Below, piece by piece: positions 1 to 8,768 of a DNA stretch of 64,000 nucleotides (position 1 is its first letter; each line of letters opens with the position of its first letter). The position numbers were made by a program, and so were the translations under genes. Source of the stretch: DATADD01 sp046262355. GTDB lineage: Bacteria; Actinomycetota; CADDZG01; WHSQ01. The stretch is taken from NCBI GenBank assembly GCA_046262355.1, contig JBHEMX010000089.1:3068-67067 (forward strand), read 5' to 3'. A model generated the notes under the pieces. It saw only the letters and a program-made list of their open reading frames with translations. It had not been told where the DNA came from and made no database searches.

Positions 1-39
1 ATTCGTGAGGCATTCCCCTAACGCGCGAACGGCGCGCCC

Positions 40-522
40 CTACGACGGATCTCTGGCTACCGATTCGCGCCACGCGGCCTCCGCCTTGGGGATGACCGAG
101 ATGCCGCCATCTCGCTCCAGCACCGCGTACTTGATCTGGTCAAAGCGCTCGAGCCCGTGCTTCGTGCGCCCCGCCTCCATGATGTCGTGCTCGTCGATGC
201 GAGCCTTCGTCATACGGTCGTGGAGAGGCTCGCCGTCCTTGAGGAGTATGAGTGGCGCGCCCTCCATCACCGTGCCGAGGACGGGGAACCTCTCCTGCAG
301 CAGGGAGAATCCGATGTCTATCCCCACGAGCGTTACGATCAGCAAGGCGGACTTGGTCACAGAGAAGTCGTCGCCGATCAAACCCTGCTGCGTTGCCTCC
401 CCGATGATGAGCAACAGCACGAAGTCGAATGTCGTCACCTGCGCGAGCGTTCGCTTCCCGGACAGTCGCAGGATCAGAAGGAGGAAGATGTAGACGCCTG
501 CCGCGCGCAGTACCGCATCCAC
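40..522 (-). CDS. DUF421 (YetF/YcaP-like) membrane protein
   Basis: A 160-residue protein. The first ~75 residues hold three hydrophobic segments, including GVYIFLLLILRLSGKRTL and LLIVTLVGIDIGFSLL, followed by a soluble domain with PLILLKDGE and the typical DQIKYAVLERDGGISVIPK end. This arrangement and the R-x-x-G-K-R motif after the first helix are characteristic of the DUF421/YetF family, whose biochemical role is poorly known. The small C-terminal domain is expected in the cytoplasm. The neighbouring gene on the same strand is a small single-pass membrane protein ending only 14 bases upstream, so the two are probably co-transcribed. Length matches short members of the family. Family assignment is confident; function is not. 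Confidence 0.85.
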   Translation of the reverse strand: MDAVLRAAGVYIFLLLILRLSGKRTLAQVTTFDFVLLLIIGEATQQGLIGDDFSVTKSALLIVTLVGIDIGFSLLQERFPVLGTVMEGAPLILLKDGEPLHDRMTKARIDEHDIMEAGRTKHGLERFDQIKYAVLERDGGISVIPKAEAAWRESVARDPS

Positions 523-536
523 GCCTGTGATACCTC

Positions 537-1043
537 CTAGGGATAGAAGAACTGATCGAAATCCACTGCGGTCTCCGGTGCACCGGAAGAGAACCGTCCC
601 GCATGGAACCCCACGTCGGCGGCGGTCAGGTCGAACCTCACTACGAGGGGCGAGGTGTCATCCTCGGCCGTGAGGAACGTGTAGAGGAAGCCGTCACCGA
701 GCACCTTTACCGTGTCGGGCGTCGGAGTTATGCCGTCCACCTTCACGCCCTCGAAGTACTCGGCCCCGACCCACAGCGACGCCCCTTCCCGGGCGCCGCC
801 TCCGGGCAGTCGGAAGGTGAGGACCGAGTCCGCTCCCTTTCTCCCGAAGCGCCCATAGGAGAGTTGCAACCCGCCCTCGGTGGAGATCGTGCGATCGGAA
901 AGCGGGCCTTCACCGAAGGCACCCAGGAGCGCCCCAAGGATGAGCGCACCGATCACCACCCAGGACGCCCTGTCGACCCTCCATCCCCTGCGCTGGGCGT
1001 CGAGGTGCTCCTCGAGGTCGAGTTCGTGCTCGTCTCGCGGCAC
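537..1043 (-). CDS. hypothetical single-pass membrane protein
   Basis: A 168-residue protein I do not recognise. Residues 1-22 are charged and rich in Glu, Asp and Arg. A single hydrophobic segment follows at about residues 27-43 (WVVIGALILGALLGAFG), and the rest looks like an all-beta extracytoplasmic domain with alternating hydrophobics. An N-in, C-out topology is inferred. It lies immediately upstream of the DUF421 gene on the same strand with a 14-base gap, suggesting an operon in which this is the first gene. The arrangement suggests a partner subunit of the DUF421 protein, but that is inference only. Confidence 0.65.
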   Translation of the reverse strand: MPRDEHELDLEEHLDAQRRGWRVDRASWVVIGALILGALLGAFGEGPLSDRTISTEGGLQLSYGRFGRKGADSVLTFRLPGGGAREGASLWVGAEYFEGVKVDGITPTPDTVKVLGDGFLYTFLTAEDDTSPLVVRFDLTAADVGFHAGRFSSGAPETAVDFDQFFYP

Positions 1044-1207
1044 TATCCCAGAGCCCTCACGTCGTTCAGCCTATGGAGTGAGGCCCCGCCGATCCGGCAT
1101 TTCTGGCCAGGGAGGCGCTTGCCGCTCCACATCCCGGGATCCTCGGGATGCCGACCTCCTAAGGGCGAGATGTCCGAAGGACCCAGCATGGGGTACGGAC
1201 CTTCTTG

Positions 1208-1232
1208 CACTAATCTTTCTTAGTGTTAGCGT
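1208..1232 (+). promoter_or_regulatory. inverted repeat plus leaderless-type -10 before the SufR-like regulator
   Basis: A perfect inverted repeat CACTAA-6 nt-TTAGTG (1208-1225) is followed at once by TAGCGT (1227-1232), which fits the TANNNT -10 consensus and lies six bases before the ATG at 1239. The layout suggests a leaderless promoter whose -10 flank is an autoregulatory operator. The same 15-base string TGTTAGCGTGCCCGC recurs before the gene at 14143, so only the inverted repeat is specific here. Confidence 0.5.
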
Positions 1233-1238
1233 GCCCGC

Positions 1239-1979
1239 ATGGAGACGTCGTTCGAACGGGCAGCCGAGGCGGCGGGCGCCCTGGCAGAGACCTTGCGGCG
1301 CAAGCTGTACCTGTACATCCGGAGCGGTGGCGCCCGGTAGGCCGCGACGAGGCGGCACAAGCGGTCGATATCTCACGCAAGCTGGCCGCCTTCCACCTCG
1401 ACAAGCTGGTCGAAAAGGACCTCTCAAGGCTACATACGCGCGGCTTGGCGGACGGAGCGCCCCGGGTGCCGGCCGGCCCTCGAAGCTCTACGAGCCGTCG
1501 GAGACCGAGGTGGCGTTATCGATCCCGCAGCGCGCCTACGACCTGGTGGCAACCATCCTCGTCGACGCGCTCGAGGACGCTCGTCCGGGCGAAGCGCCAC
1601 GGGAGGCCGCGCGGCGGGTCGCGTCGGGCACGGGGCGCGCGCTCGGGGAGCAGATGAAGTCCCAGCTTCGCAAGAAGTCCCGAGCGGGGTCACCGCTGCG
1701 GAAGAGGTGTTGGCAGACAACGGCTACGAGCCCTACCGCGATGTCGCGGGGCGGGTCGCCCTTAGGAACTGTCCGTTCCACAACCTCGCGCGGAGGGCGC
1801 CCGAGCTTGTGTGCGGCATCAATCATGCATTCGTCGACGGTCTGCTGCGCGGAATCGACGGCACCGGCGTGGAGGCGGTCCTCGAACCCACTCCCGGCGA
1901 GTGCTGCATCAAGATCCCCGGCGCAGTTGCGCTAGGCATCGGGCCTGCGCGAGCCCGCACAGGAATCGAGATGGCATGA
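1239..1979 (+). pseudogene. SufR-like winged-helix regulator, broken by frameshifts
   Basis: Pieces of one regulator are spread over three frames. It starts METSFERAAEAAGALAETL (to ~1335), continues as the HTH segment VGRDEAAQAVDISRKLAAFH (to ~1425), then GRPSKLYEPSETEVALSIP (to ~1690), and ends in the first frame with LRNCPFHNLARRAPELVCG and PGECCIKI. The order, HTH then dimer region then a Cys-rich tail with NCPFH, VCG and CC, is that of COG2345/SufR-type regulators, in which cysteines bind an iron-sulfur cluster. Three frame changes are needed, so the gene is either inactive or the sequence carries several indel errors. An inverted repeat and a -10-like element lie directly upstream, suggesting it was autoregulated. 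Confidence 0.7.
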
Positions 1980-2131
1980 ACCGAAGGGGCCTCATCACGG
2001 GAGGCACCGGAGCGCTCGGAACTATCGTGACAGGCCGCTCTCCCGATGATGCGGCATCGAAAGCCCTCCCGGCTTCCGAAGAGGCCGGCCGGCTGCTCGG
2101 AGCCTGGCTCCCCGCCTACGGCTCTGCCTAG
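1976..2131 (+). pseudogene. possible Tat-signal fragment, 51 residues
   Basis: An ATG overlaps the stop of the broken regulator (ATGGCATGA) and opens a 51-residue frame beginning MNRRGLITGGTGALGTIVTG. This resembles a twin-arginine signal peptide with a hydrophobic h-region. The frame ends without any recognisable mature domain. It could be the 5' remnant of an exported protein or a chance frame. Low confidence. Confidence 0.25.
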
Positions 2132-2136
2132 CCCAG

Positions 2137-2529
2137 ATGGACAAGCGCCGAGTGACGCGTTCGCTCGGGAAGTACCTCGTCAACCCGATCGTGAAGATCG
2201 CTGCCGGATACGTGCCGTGGTGGGCTCTGCTGGAGACGACCGGGAGAAGGAGCGGCAGGCGGCGGCGCAATCCGGTCGGCAACGGGCTCGAAGGCAACAC
2301 ATTCTGGATAGTGGCAGAGCACGGGCACCACGCGAGCTATGTCAAGAACATCGAAGCCAACCCGCGGGTACGGCTGCGCGTCGGCGGCCGGTGGCGGAGC
2401 GGAACGGCCCACGTCCTGGTCGACGACGATGCGCGTCTCCGTCAGCGTCGGCTACGGCCGATCAACGCGGCCTTCGTGCGCCTCATGGGAACCGAACTGT
2501 TGACCGTACGCATCGATTTAGATCGGTAA
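2137..2529 (+). CDS. F420H2-dependent nitroreductase/quinone reductase family protein (DUF385)
   Basis: A 130-residue single-domain protein. It shows the split-barrel features of the deazaflavin-dependent nitroreductase (Ddn) family: LLETTGRRSGRRRRNPV near residues 30-46, then a beta-strand FWIVAEHGHHASYVKNIEANPRV with the characteristic N-I-E-A-N-P turn, then VRLRVGGRWRSGTAHVL. Family members use reduced F420 to reduce quinones or nitroaromatics at the membrane. The conserved T-G-R-x-S-G segment is where F420 phosphates bind in known structures. The gene is followed after 2 bases by a small membrane protein gene, which suggests co-expression. Dependence on F420 is inferred from the family. 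Confidence 0.8.
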   Translation: MDKRRVTRSLGKYLVNPIVKIAAGYVPWWALLETTGRRSGRRRRNPVGNGLEGNTFWIVAEHGHHASYVKNIEANPRVRLRVGGRWRSGTAHVLVDDDARLRQRRLRPINAAFVRLMGTELLTVRIDLDR

Positions 2530-2531
2530 AA

Positions 2532-2978
2532 ATGACGCCTGCTGCCCGCTCGGCCAGGACGATCGCCGTAGACGGTTTGCACGCTGCGGCACCGGCGGCC
2601 GTCCTTAGCGGCGTTCCATCGACGCTGCATGCGCTGATAACGCGGTGTGATCGCCTGGAAGCATCGCTTGCAGCCGGCTCGATCCTGCTGCCGTGCGAAA
2701 AGCGGTGGGCGAGACTGCTTGCCGCGGCCGTCCCCGTGCACTTAGGCGTCTCTGTGTTCTGGGCACTGGTGCTGTCGGCGATCCTGCCGCGCAAGAAACC
2801 GCTGATCGGCGGCGCTCTCGCAGGCATGGCGATCGCGGCGGTCGACCTTGGCGTCTTCGGCCGCCGCTTCCACCGCGTCAGGAGGCTACCGGTGTTTCCG
2901 CAGCTTGCCGACCACATCGCCTTTGGCGTCGTAGCGGCGGCCGCGTTGGCGCGACGTTTCGCCGCACCAGCAAGATGA
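2532..2978 (+). CDS. hypothetical membrane protein
   Basis: A 148-residue protein starting at an ATG two bases after the previous stop, so translation is probably coupled. Residues ~63-82 (LLAAAVPVHLGVSVFWALVL) and ~92-108 (LIGGALAGMAIAAVDLG) are hydrophobic, with a final hydrophobic helix near the C-terminus (FGVVAAAALARRF). It resembles small multi-pass proteins of unknown function. No catalytic motif is visible. An alternative is that it is slightly truncated, because flanking DNA shows gene decay. Confidence 0.55.
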   Translation: MTPAARSARTIAVDGLHAAAPAAVLSGVPSTLHALITRCDRLEASLAAGSILLPCEKRWARLLAAAVPVHLGVSVFWALVLSAILPRKKPLIGGALAGMAIAAVDLGVFGRRFHRVRRLPVFPQLADHIAFGVVAAAALARRFAAPAR

Positions 2979-3548
2979 ACGCCGCCCGCAGCCTCATAAC
3001 CCTGAGGATGCTTGCCTACACGCTCTCGGGCGCACCCGTCGGCCGAGATGCGGTCTACTTCGAACGACCGAACTGGTGATCGTGGCCCACGTGGCTCACG
3101 GAAGGGCGACAGTAGCTCCTCAAGCAAGTGCGCGAAGCGAGATAGAGTAACGGCGCGCCCTCAGGAGCAACCTCGCCCGCGGGATCCGCCGGCTAACTCG
3201 ACCATGGTCGATGCCCGCGGCGTCGTCACCCCCTCAGCTCCGGCCGCTTCCGGTCGCACGAAAGAGTTCGAGAACCCGACCGAACCTTCGTCGTATCCCG
3301 CGAGGTGGTCCGAAGCCGACTCGCCAAAGCGCTCCCAACTGTGACTCAGCGAGGGGCTCCACCCCCGGAGGGAACGCCCGGCTCCGGTAACCATCTGTAT
3401 CCGACACCGGGCTCCGTTGTGATCCATCGCGGTCGTGAAGGGGTTCATCTCCTCGAACGACAGAAACACTTGCATGCCGGGGATTTCCTGACACTGGTCG
3501 TAACGGAGATGCTGGAAGGTCGAGGTCTCCTCGAGATCGTGCGACGCC
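2979..3548 (+). other. gene-poor stretch without a recognisable coding region
   Basis: No frame on either strand in this interval resembles a known protein. Short open frames exist, including one on the minus strand reaching about 3670, but their composition (many Arg, Pro and Ser) is that of antisense or intergenic GC-rich DNA. It precedes a truncated permease, so it may contain unrecognisable remnants of the missing 5' part. Confidence 0.4.
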
Positions 3549-4077
3549 CCGCGCATCCATCGTCTCAAGGCGTCGCTTCTGGCGGTGCCGAACGTCCAGG
3601 TTCTCAACCTTTCCATGGTCAAGGACGAGATCGACCCCACATTGGGCGCCAGCCAGGAGCTAGGCCGCAACTATGTGCTTGTGTTCGTTTGGAGAGTTCA
3701 CAATGCGACGCTTCAAGCCATCCAGTATCCCGAAAGCCTGTCGCCGGCGGACCTAAGAGCCGTGTCGTTCGCATTGGATCCGGTCGAAAGCGAACGTCTG
3801 ATGGATGAATGGATGCGACAGCGCATCCCTGTGCCGCTGGAGATCCAGGATTCACCGGTTCAGAGATATCGGTAGATCCTTAACTACCTATGTGCGACAA
3901 TTTCGCGCCGACGGTAGGGAACGCGTTGTGACGGTCGTCATACCGGAGTTCGTCGTGAACAAGGTGAGGTACCAGTTCTTGCACGGGCAGACGGCATTGC
4001 TGGTCAAGCGGCATCTGCTCTTCGAGCGGGGAGTGGTTGTAGCGAGCGTTCCATATCGTCTCGAGGATGAGAGCTGA
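3549..4077 (+). pseudogene. C-terminal remnant of an APC-family amino acid permease, frameshifted
   Basis: The reading frame around 3585-3875 gives YVLVFVWRVHNATLQAI, DLRAVSFALDPVESERL and PVPLEIQDSPVQRY, and the next frame (about 3868-4077) continues RSLTTYVRQFRADGRERVV, TVVIPEFVVNKVRYQFLHGQ and FERGVVVASVPYRL. Together they form the cytoplasmic, universal-stress-like C-terminal domain of large APC permeases, which typically shows this spacing of DSP-x-R, VVIPEFV and H-x-Q-T-A. The roughly 12 transmembrane segments that should precede it are absent, and one frame change near 3868 interrupts it. It is therefore a 5'-truncated, frameshifted relic. Confidence 0.65.
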
Positions 4078-4215
4078 CACGGTCTCGTACGTGAAGGTCG
4101 AGAACGTGGTGTATCCGCCGAGCAAGCCGATGCCTCACCGTGAAAGCACCGAAGCGTCCGGGCGCCCACGAGAACGGTTCCCACGAGAGCGCCGAAGGGG
4201 ATGCTGTCGCTTCAC
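4055..4215 (-). pseudogene. CrcB/FluC fluoride channel remnant
   Basis: On the minus strand SIPFGALVGTVLVGA is followed in another frame by GIGLLGGYTTFSTFTYETV. The second peptide is the hallmark G-G-x-T-T-F-S-T-F-x-x-E motif of CrcB/FluC fluoride channels, and the first fits the N-terminal helix that normally ends in an Asn-Gly motif. The spacing between them is far shorter than in intact CrcB, and the frame changes, so an internal deletion and frameshift are likely. Its 3' part overlaps the end of the APC relic on the opposite strand. Confidence 0.5.
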
Positions 4216-4263
4216 TCGGTGGTGACCATCCCCTCGTCGTCGAGCATCGGACGCCCGCTTGCG

Positions 4264-5465
4264 TCACTCCCGGACCAACTCGCCGGCGCCCTCGCGCAGC
4301 CACAGCGACACGTGCGCCGGCTGCATCGTCTCGTTGACCACCGCAACGAGCTCACGGGTCAGGATCGCGAGATCGATCTCATCTCGGAGCCGGGCGTTGA
4401 ACAACTCGAGGGTCTTCGCCGCGTCGTACTTGTTGCGGTAGAAACGCTGATCGATGAAGGATTGCACGCGCCGGCGCAGAGGCTGGAACAGCGCCGCAAC
4501 CGCGAGCGTGGCAGCGGCAACCGTAAGACTCGACTCGCCGACGAGGGAGCTGATCCCGCCAACGATCGTGAAGTAACTAAGACCCAAGATGGCCGTGAGT
4601 GCCCCGTAGACGAGCGTCCGGTTGATGATCAGGTCGATGTCGTAGAGGCGATGGCGAAGGATCGCGATGCCTGTCGCGATGGGAACCGCTGCCATCGAAA
4701 ACGTGACCGCCGCGTTCGAGAGGTTCGTGGCAGCCTCGGAATCCGCTGTCAGTGTTTCGATCGCGAAGCTCACCGCCATGCCGATCACCACGATGACGCC
4801 TGCATAGACGAGCCACTTGAGCTGCTCGCGCGCTCGGTCTCTGCAGACCTGAAGCGAAAGAACAGAGAGGCTACAGAACCACAGATGCTCCCAAGGACGA
4901 GAACAAGGCCCAAAGAGCTCAGCAACGATGCTGCTGCGCGCAACTGTCCCACTTGGATCAAGCCCCCCGTCGCTACCAGGAAGAGTCCGCAGGCTGCAAG
5001 CCAACCGAGGATTCTCCAGCGCGGTGATGGGAGGTGCCCATCGGGAAAGAGCAAGAGCAGGAAGGTGCCCGCCAGTCCCACCCCCAGGCTCCACACCCAG
5101 TCACCGAGCGACAACACGAATGCGGTGGCGGGTAGCACTGCGTCGGGGTGCGCAGACATGTAGCTCGAGAACCGGATCGAAAACGACCCGAGTCCGTAGC
5201 ACAACGCGGTTGCCGAGAGGATCCAGCCGATGGGGTTCGCCGGCCGTTTTGCCGCGACGAGGCCGCCCACGATGGCAAAGGCGATGACGAAGACGACGAA
5301 TGCACCGGCGACCACGGCGGCGCTGACCCACTCGTTTCCGCCGCTCGGAGCCAACACGCCCACATCGGCAAGGGCCAGCGTTAGTGCGCAGATGGACCGC
5401 GCGATGCCCGTGGCACCGCGTCCGTTGCTCCCACCCGATTCCTGGTTGCGGTTCACCTGACCCAT
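4264..5465 (-). pseudogene. sensor-like multi-pass membrane protein, one frameshift
   Basis: The first part (5465 to ~4845) encodes several hydrophobic segments, e.g. AAVVAGAFVVFVIAFAIVGG, then KRPANPIGWILSATAL, then LLLLFPDGHLPSPRWR. The second part, in another frame, continues LKWLVYAGVIVVIGMAVSFA, RHRLYDIDLIINRTLVYG, LQSF-like RRVQSFIDQRFYRNKYD and ends NETMQPAHVSLWLRE. This is the sensor region found before histidine kinase domains in Actinobacteria and Chloroflexi, and also in kinase-less proteins ending exactly at this AHVSLWLR motif. Thus the only visible defect is one frame change near 4845, in a run of alternating GC. If it is a sequencing error, the protein would be about 400 residues and intact. 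Confidence 0.65.
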
Positions 5466-5519
5466 CTTTGGCTGCGGTTCACCTGCCCCACCCATGGCTG
5501 CGGTTCACCTCGCCCCATC
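5446..5519. repeat. three imperfect direct repeats around a gene start
   Basis: TGCGGTTCACCTG followed by a C-rich tail occurs three times (starting near 5447, 5472 and 5495). On the minus strand each copy carries a GGTGAACCGCA segment, two of them next to an ATGGGT. The repeat therefore multiplies the translation-start region of the downstream membrane protein gene. Confidence 0.6.
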
Positions 5520-5649
5520 GAAGCCTACGGGCATCCCGAAAACGTTACGGGCGCCTTGCTCGCGGCCGGGAGCAGGAAAGCCGGGTCGGCGACGGTGCCC
5601 GCTCGCTCCCGTCCGCCAAACGAGGCCCGCTTCCTCCCCCGTGATGGAC

Positions 5650-6143
5650 TCAAGCCGGCCATACACTCTTTTCTCGGCGCGAGCGCACGTAGCGGATCTC
5701 GACCGCCTTCGCCTCTTCTCCACCGGGGGTGATGTTGTATGCGGTGAAGTTGATGTGATCGTCGTCGTGCAACTCGATCTCGGTGCGCCATCCCCATGGC
5801 GGTCCTTCAGTCACGCCATAGCTCCCCAGGACCGTAGCCCACGCTCCGTGGCCGAGCTGATCGAGGACATGATCCCGTCACCCATGTGGAAGGTATCGAC
5901 CCAGGCGCTGTGGAACTTGTCTTTACCGGGGTCGTGAGCGTAGATGGCCGCTCCACTCAGCGGTTCTCCTCCGAGGCTGCCCTGTACTCGTGCAAGATGA
6001 CGCGGCCATCCAGCAGAGGTCGAATGGTTCCGCGCCACGGTGATTCGTCGCCAAGCTCCCCGTGGCTCGAACCAAGAATTGGCCGTTCCATCCCACTCGC
6101 CCACCGGCGCCGCAAGCATCTCGCGCCCACGCCGCTTCTCCAT
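5650..6143 (-). pseudogene. DUF1579 family protein, broken by frameshifts
   Basis: Three frames together give a DUF1579 protein. It begins MEKRRGREMLAAPVGEWDG, continues in another frame as LGDESPWRGTIRPLLDGR and ILHEYR, returns to the first frame as GSLGGEPLSGAAIYAHDPGK and DKFHSAWVDTFHMGDG, and ends in a further frame with GWRTEIELHDDDHINFTAYN and EIRYVRSRREKSVWPA. The GEWxG start and the W-V-D-T-F-H-M core are typical of this beta-barrel family of unknown function. At least three frame changes are needed, so it is inactive unless several indels are sequencing errors. Confidence 0.65.
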
Positions 6144-6516
6144 GTCGTCATGCTCCCCACTTACGTGCTCCACCTCCCAAACATGCCATGGCCGCCGGAT
6201 GAGGAAGACATGGAGACGTCGTTACACCAGGTGCGGCCGAGGAGCCGGCTCAGGGGTTCCTTGAGAGGCTCGGAGAGTTGGGCGGAGGTTGGCCCGTCGT
6301 GAACCCTCTTGCTCCCGGAGGCAGGGTCGACCACCGGCCCGGCGATGCCCCTCGAGGACTCCCGGGCAGCGCGCCCCGAAGGGGTCATCCGGAGGGCTTC
6401 GTTCACCGAGGCTAGGTGACCTTTTAGCCTCACCGGCAGAGGGGATGAGATATAGTTAGGCAATGTATTTAGTTAACATTAAACATGTGTGGCTCGAGGG
6501 AGGTCGCTGAGTCGAT
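6144..6516 (+). promoter_or_regulatory. non-coding stretch with AT-rich promoter region for the copper/metal operon
   Basis: No convincing gene is present. Bases ~6449-6490 are strikingly AT-rich for this genome, with TTAGGCAATGTATTTAGTTA and further TA-rich sequence ending about 30 bases before the next ATG. The two TAGTTA strings (near 6454 and 6470) could be operator half-sites or parts of a promoter. A GGGAGGT ribosome-binding site lies just before the start at 6517. Confidence 0.4.
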
Positions 6517-7554
6517 ATGGGTGTCTTAGACCGCAGGAGATTCCTGAAGGGAGCCGGAGTCGCGAGCGCGGCGGGAGGAGCGGTGCTCCTCGGTCGCCGG
6601 GAGACGTCGCTCGCTCAGAGCGGTCACGGATCGACCCACGGCAGCCACGGATCGATGCCCGACGGTCACGGGAGCCTCACGGGCCATGGGCTGGGAACGG
6701 TCGGACGGGTGGACCATGAGCGCAACGGATTCGATCCTTCGAAGGTTCTGACAGACTTCGATCGGGGTGCCGTCTCCAAGGATAGCGGCGGGCGAACCGT
6801 TAGAGAGTTCGAGCTGGTTGCGATCGACAAGGAGATCGAGGTCGCTCCCGGCGTCTTCTTCCCCGCCTGGACCTACAACGGCCGGGTGCCGGGCCCGACG
6901 ATCAGGGCGACCGAAGGTGACCGCATCCGGGTCAAGCTCGTCAACGCATCCGAGCACCTGCACACGATCCATATGCATGGCTTTCACAGCGCCGCCGTGG
7001 ATGGCGTTCCGGGAGCCGGCGAGGTAGGGCCCGGAGAGACGTTCACGTACGACTTCATCGCAGAGCCGTTCGGCACGCATCTCTACCATTGTCACTCGCT
7101 GCCGCTCGCTCAGCACATCCATCGAGGGCTCTACGGCGCCTTGATCATCGATCCCAAGATAGGTCGCCCGGATGCGAACGAGATGATCATGGTGATGAAC
7201 GCTTTCGACACCAACTTCGACGGCGAGAACGAGGTCTACGCGCTCAATACGGTCGCCTTTGCCTACATGAACGAGCCGATACAGATCAAGGCCGGACAAC
7301 TCCAAAGGGCTCATGTCATCAACATCACGGAGTTCGATCCCATCAACTCCATACATATCCACGCGAATTTCTTCCATCTCTATCGAACCGGCACGTCGCT
7401 GAAGCCGCATGAGTTCACCGACACGATCTCGATGGGCCAGGCGGAACGACACATGATCGAGTTCACCTACAAAGAGCCCGGCAGATTCATGTTCCACGCA
7501 CACCAGACCGAGTTCGTCGATCTCGGATGGATGAGCGCATTCGAGGTGGTCTAA
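6517..7554 (+). CDS. exported two-domain multicopper oxidase
   Basis: A 345-residue protein with an N-terminal twin-arginine signal (LDRRRFLKGAG, then a hydrophobic stretch) and a His/Gly-rich linker around residues 35-62. The first cupredoxin domain has HTIHMHGFHS and THLYHCHSLPLAQHIHRG; the second has SIHIHANFFHLYRTG and FMFHAHQTEFVDLGWM. The HxH pairs are type 2/3 copper ligands, and the Cys in HCH is the only candidate type 1 ligand, so the type 1 site sits in domain 1. The axial position appears to be Leu rather than Met. Folded export through Tat is expected. It heads an operon with a ZIP transporter (3-base gap) and a cupredoxin lipoprotein, pointing to oxidation or handling of metal ions before uptake. 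Confidence 0.85.
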   Translation: MGVLDRRRFLKGAGVASAAGGAVLLGRRETSLAQSGHGSTHGSHGSMPDGHGSLTGHGLGTVGRVDHERNGFDPSKVLTDFDRGAVSKDSGGRTVREFELVAIDKEIEVAPGVFFPAWTYNGRVPGPTIRATEGDRIRVKLVNASEHLHTIHMHGFHSAAVDGVPGAGEVGPGETFTYDFIAEPFGTHLYHCHSLPLAQHIHRGLYGALIIDPKIGRPDANEMIMVMNAFDTNFDGENEVYALNTVAFAYMNEPIQIKAGQLQRAHVINITEFDPINSIHIHANFFHLYRTGTSLKPHEFTDTISMGQAERHMIEFTYKEPGRFMFHAHQTEFVDLGWMSAFEVV

Positions 7555-7557
7555 AGG

Positions 7558-8757
7558 GTGGCGACCGCGAACACGGACACGAGCCGGCTGCCGCTGTGGG
7601 TGACCGGTGCGATACCGGTCGTGATCATCGCCGCGCTTGTTGCCCTCTTCTTCGCCTTCAATCCCATCGCGACCCTGCGCGAGGTGCCGCCCGTGGAAGC
7701 GCTCTCTTTCGAGCGGACGATCCTACGCGACGGCATGATCGAGCTCCAGGTGCGAAACGACGGCCCCGACTCCGTGGTGATCTCTCAGGTGCTCGTAAAC
7801 GACTCCTACCGCAGTTTCACGGCCACCGACGCGAGGCTCGGCAGGCTGGAAGGGGCCACGATACGTATCCCTTATCCCTGGGAGGATGGCCTCCCGGTGG
7901 TGATCGGCCTCGTTACCTCGACGGGATTGGTGCTCGAGCACGAGATCGAAGTAGCTGCCCTCACTCCAGAGGCAGACGCCGCTACGCTTGGCACGCTTGC
8001 GCTACTCGGTCTCTACATCGGAGTGATCCCGGTCGCGATCGGGCTGCTCTGGTTCCCGTCGCTGCGACAGGCGAGCCGGAAGTGGCTTCTATTCTTCCTC
8101 GCGTTCACCGTCGGCCTCTTGGTGTTCCTGCTCGTCGACACCGTGTCGGAAGGTCTGGAGCTGGCCGGCGAAACCGGAGCAGCACTCGACGGTTTGGGCC
8201 TGTTCTCGATGGGTGTCCTTGTTGCGATCGGCGGCCTCGTGTTCCTGGAGAGCGCTCTCGGGCGACGACGGGATGCCGGTGCAGCTCGTCGCGTCGCACC
8301 GTTGGGCGGGCTTTCACTCGCTTATCTGATCGCTGCGGGGATAGGGCTTCACAACATGGGCGAAGGCTTGGCCGTGGGCGCTGCATTAGCCACCGGAGAG
8401 GTCGCGCTCGGGACCTTCCTCATCGTCGGCTTTGCGCTGCACAACACGACTGAGGGTCTTGCGATAGTGGCGCCGCTCGGCCGAGAGGAACGCCGGCCGT
8501 CGCTGTGGCATTTCGTCGCCCTGGGTTCCCTCGCTGGAGCGCCCGCGATCGTGGGTGCGTGGCTCGGGGGGTTTGCTTTCTCAGCCGCCTACGCTGCACT
8601 CGCCTTCGGACTAGCGGCGGGAGCGATCGCACAAGTCGTGTGGCAGATAGGCCGGGGACTGTTCGACGACGAAGGAGGAATCCGCGGGCTCACTGCCATG
8701 GGGCTGCTGGCAGGCTTCGCATTCATGTACCTAACCGGACTGCTGGTGACGGCTTAG
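7558..8757 (+). CDS. ZIP-family metal transporter with extra N-terminal extracytoplasmic domain
   Basis: A 399-residue protein starting at GTG three bases after the oxidase stop. Residues ~12-37 form a first hydrophobic helix. Residues ~40-135 look like a beta-rich extracytoplasmic insert (SFERTILRDGMIELQVRNDG and IRIPYPWEDGLPVV). From ~140 on there are about eight hydrophobic segments. Two ZIP metal-site motifs are visible: GIGLHNMGEGLAVG and GFALHNTTEGLAI (the H-N-x-x-E pattern of helices 4 and 5). ZIP proteins move divalent metals such as Zn, Fe or Mn toward the cytoplasm. The added N-terminal domain is not part of ordinary bacterial ZIPs. Its operon partners suggest that metal is oxidised or relayed before transport. 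Confidence 0.85.
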   Translation: MATANTDTSRLPLWVTGAIPVVIIAALVALFFAFNPIATLREVPPVEALSFERTILRDGMIELQVRNDGPDSVVISQVLVNDSYRSFTATDARLGRLEGATIRIPYPWEDGLPVVIGLVTSTGLVLEHEIEVAALTPEADAATLGTLALLGLYIGVIPVAIGLLWFPSLRQASRKWLLFFLAFTVGLLVFLLVDTVSEGLELAGETGAALDGLGLFSMGVLVAIGGLVFLESALGRRRDAGAARRVAPLGGLSLAYLIAAGIGLHNMGEGLAVGAALATGEVALGTFLIVGFALHNTTEGLAIVAPLGREERRPSLWHFVALGSLAGAPAIVGAWLGGFAFSAAYAALAFGLAAGAIAQVVWQIGRGLFDDEGGIRGLTAMGLLAGFAFMYLTGLLVTA

Positions 8758-8768
8758 GCCCAAGGACG

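Noticed and set aside
3161..3670. Minus-strand frame of about 169 residues in the gene-poor stretch
   Set aside because: No similarity to a known family could be recognised, and its start lies opposite the APC remnant.
6161..6463. Minus-strand frame of about 100 residues starting MPNYISS
   Set aside because: It has no recognisable domain and its composition is Ser/Arg-rich. It overlaps the end of the broken DUF1579 gene, so it is more likely intergenic.
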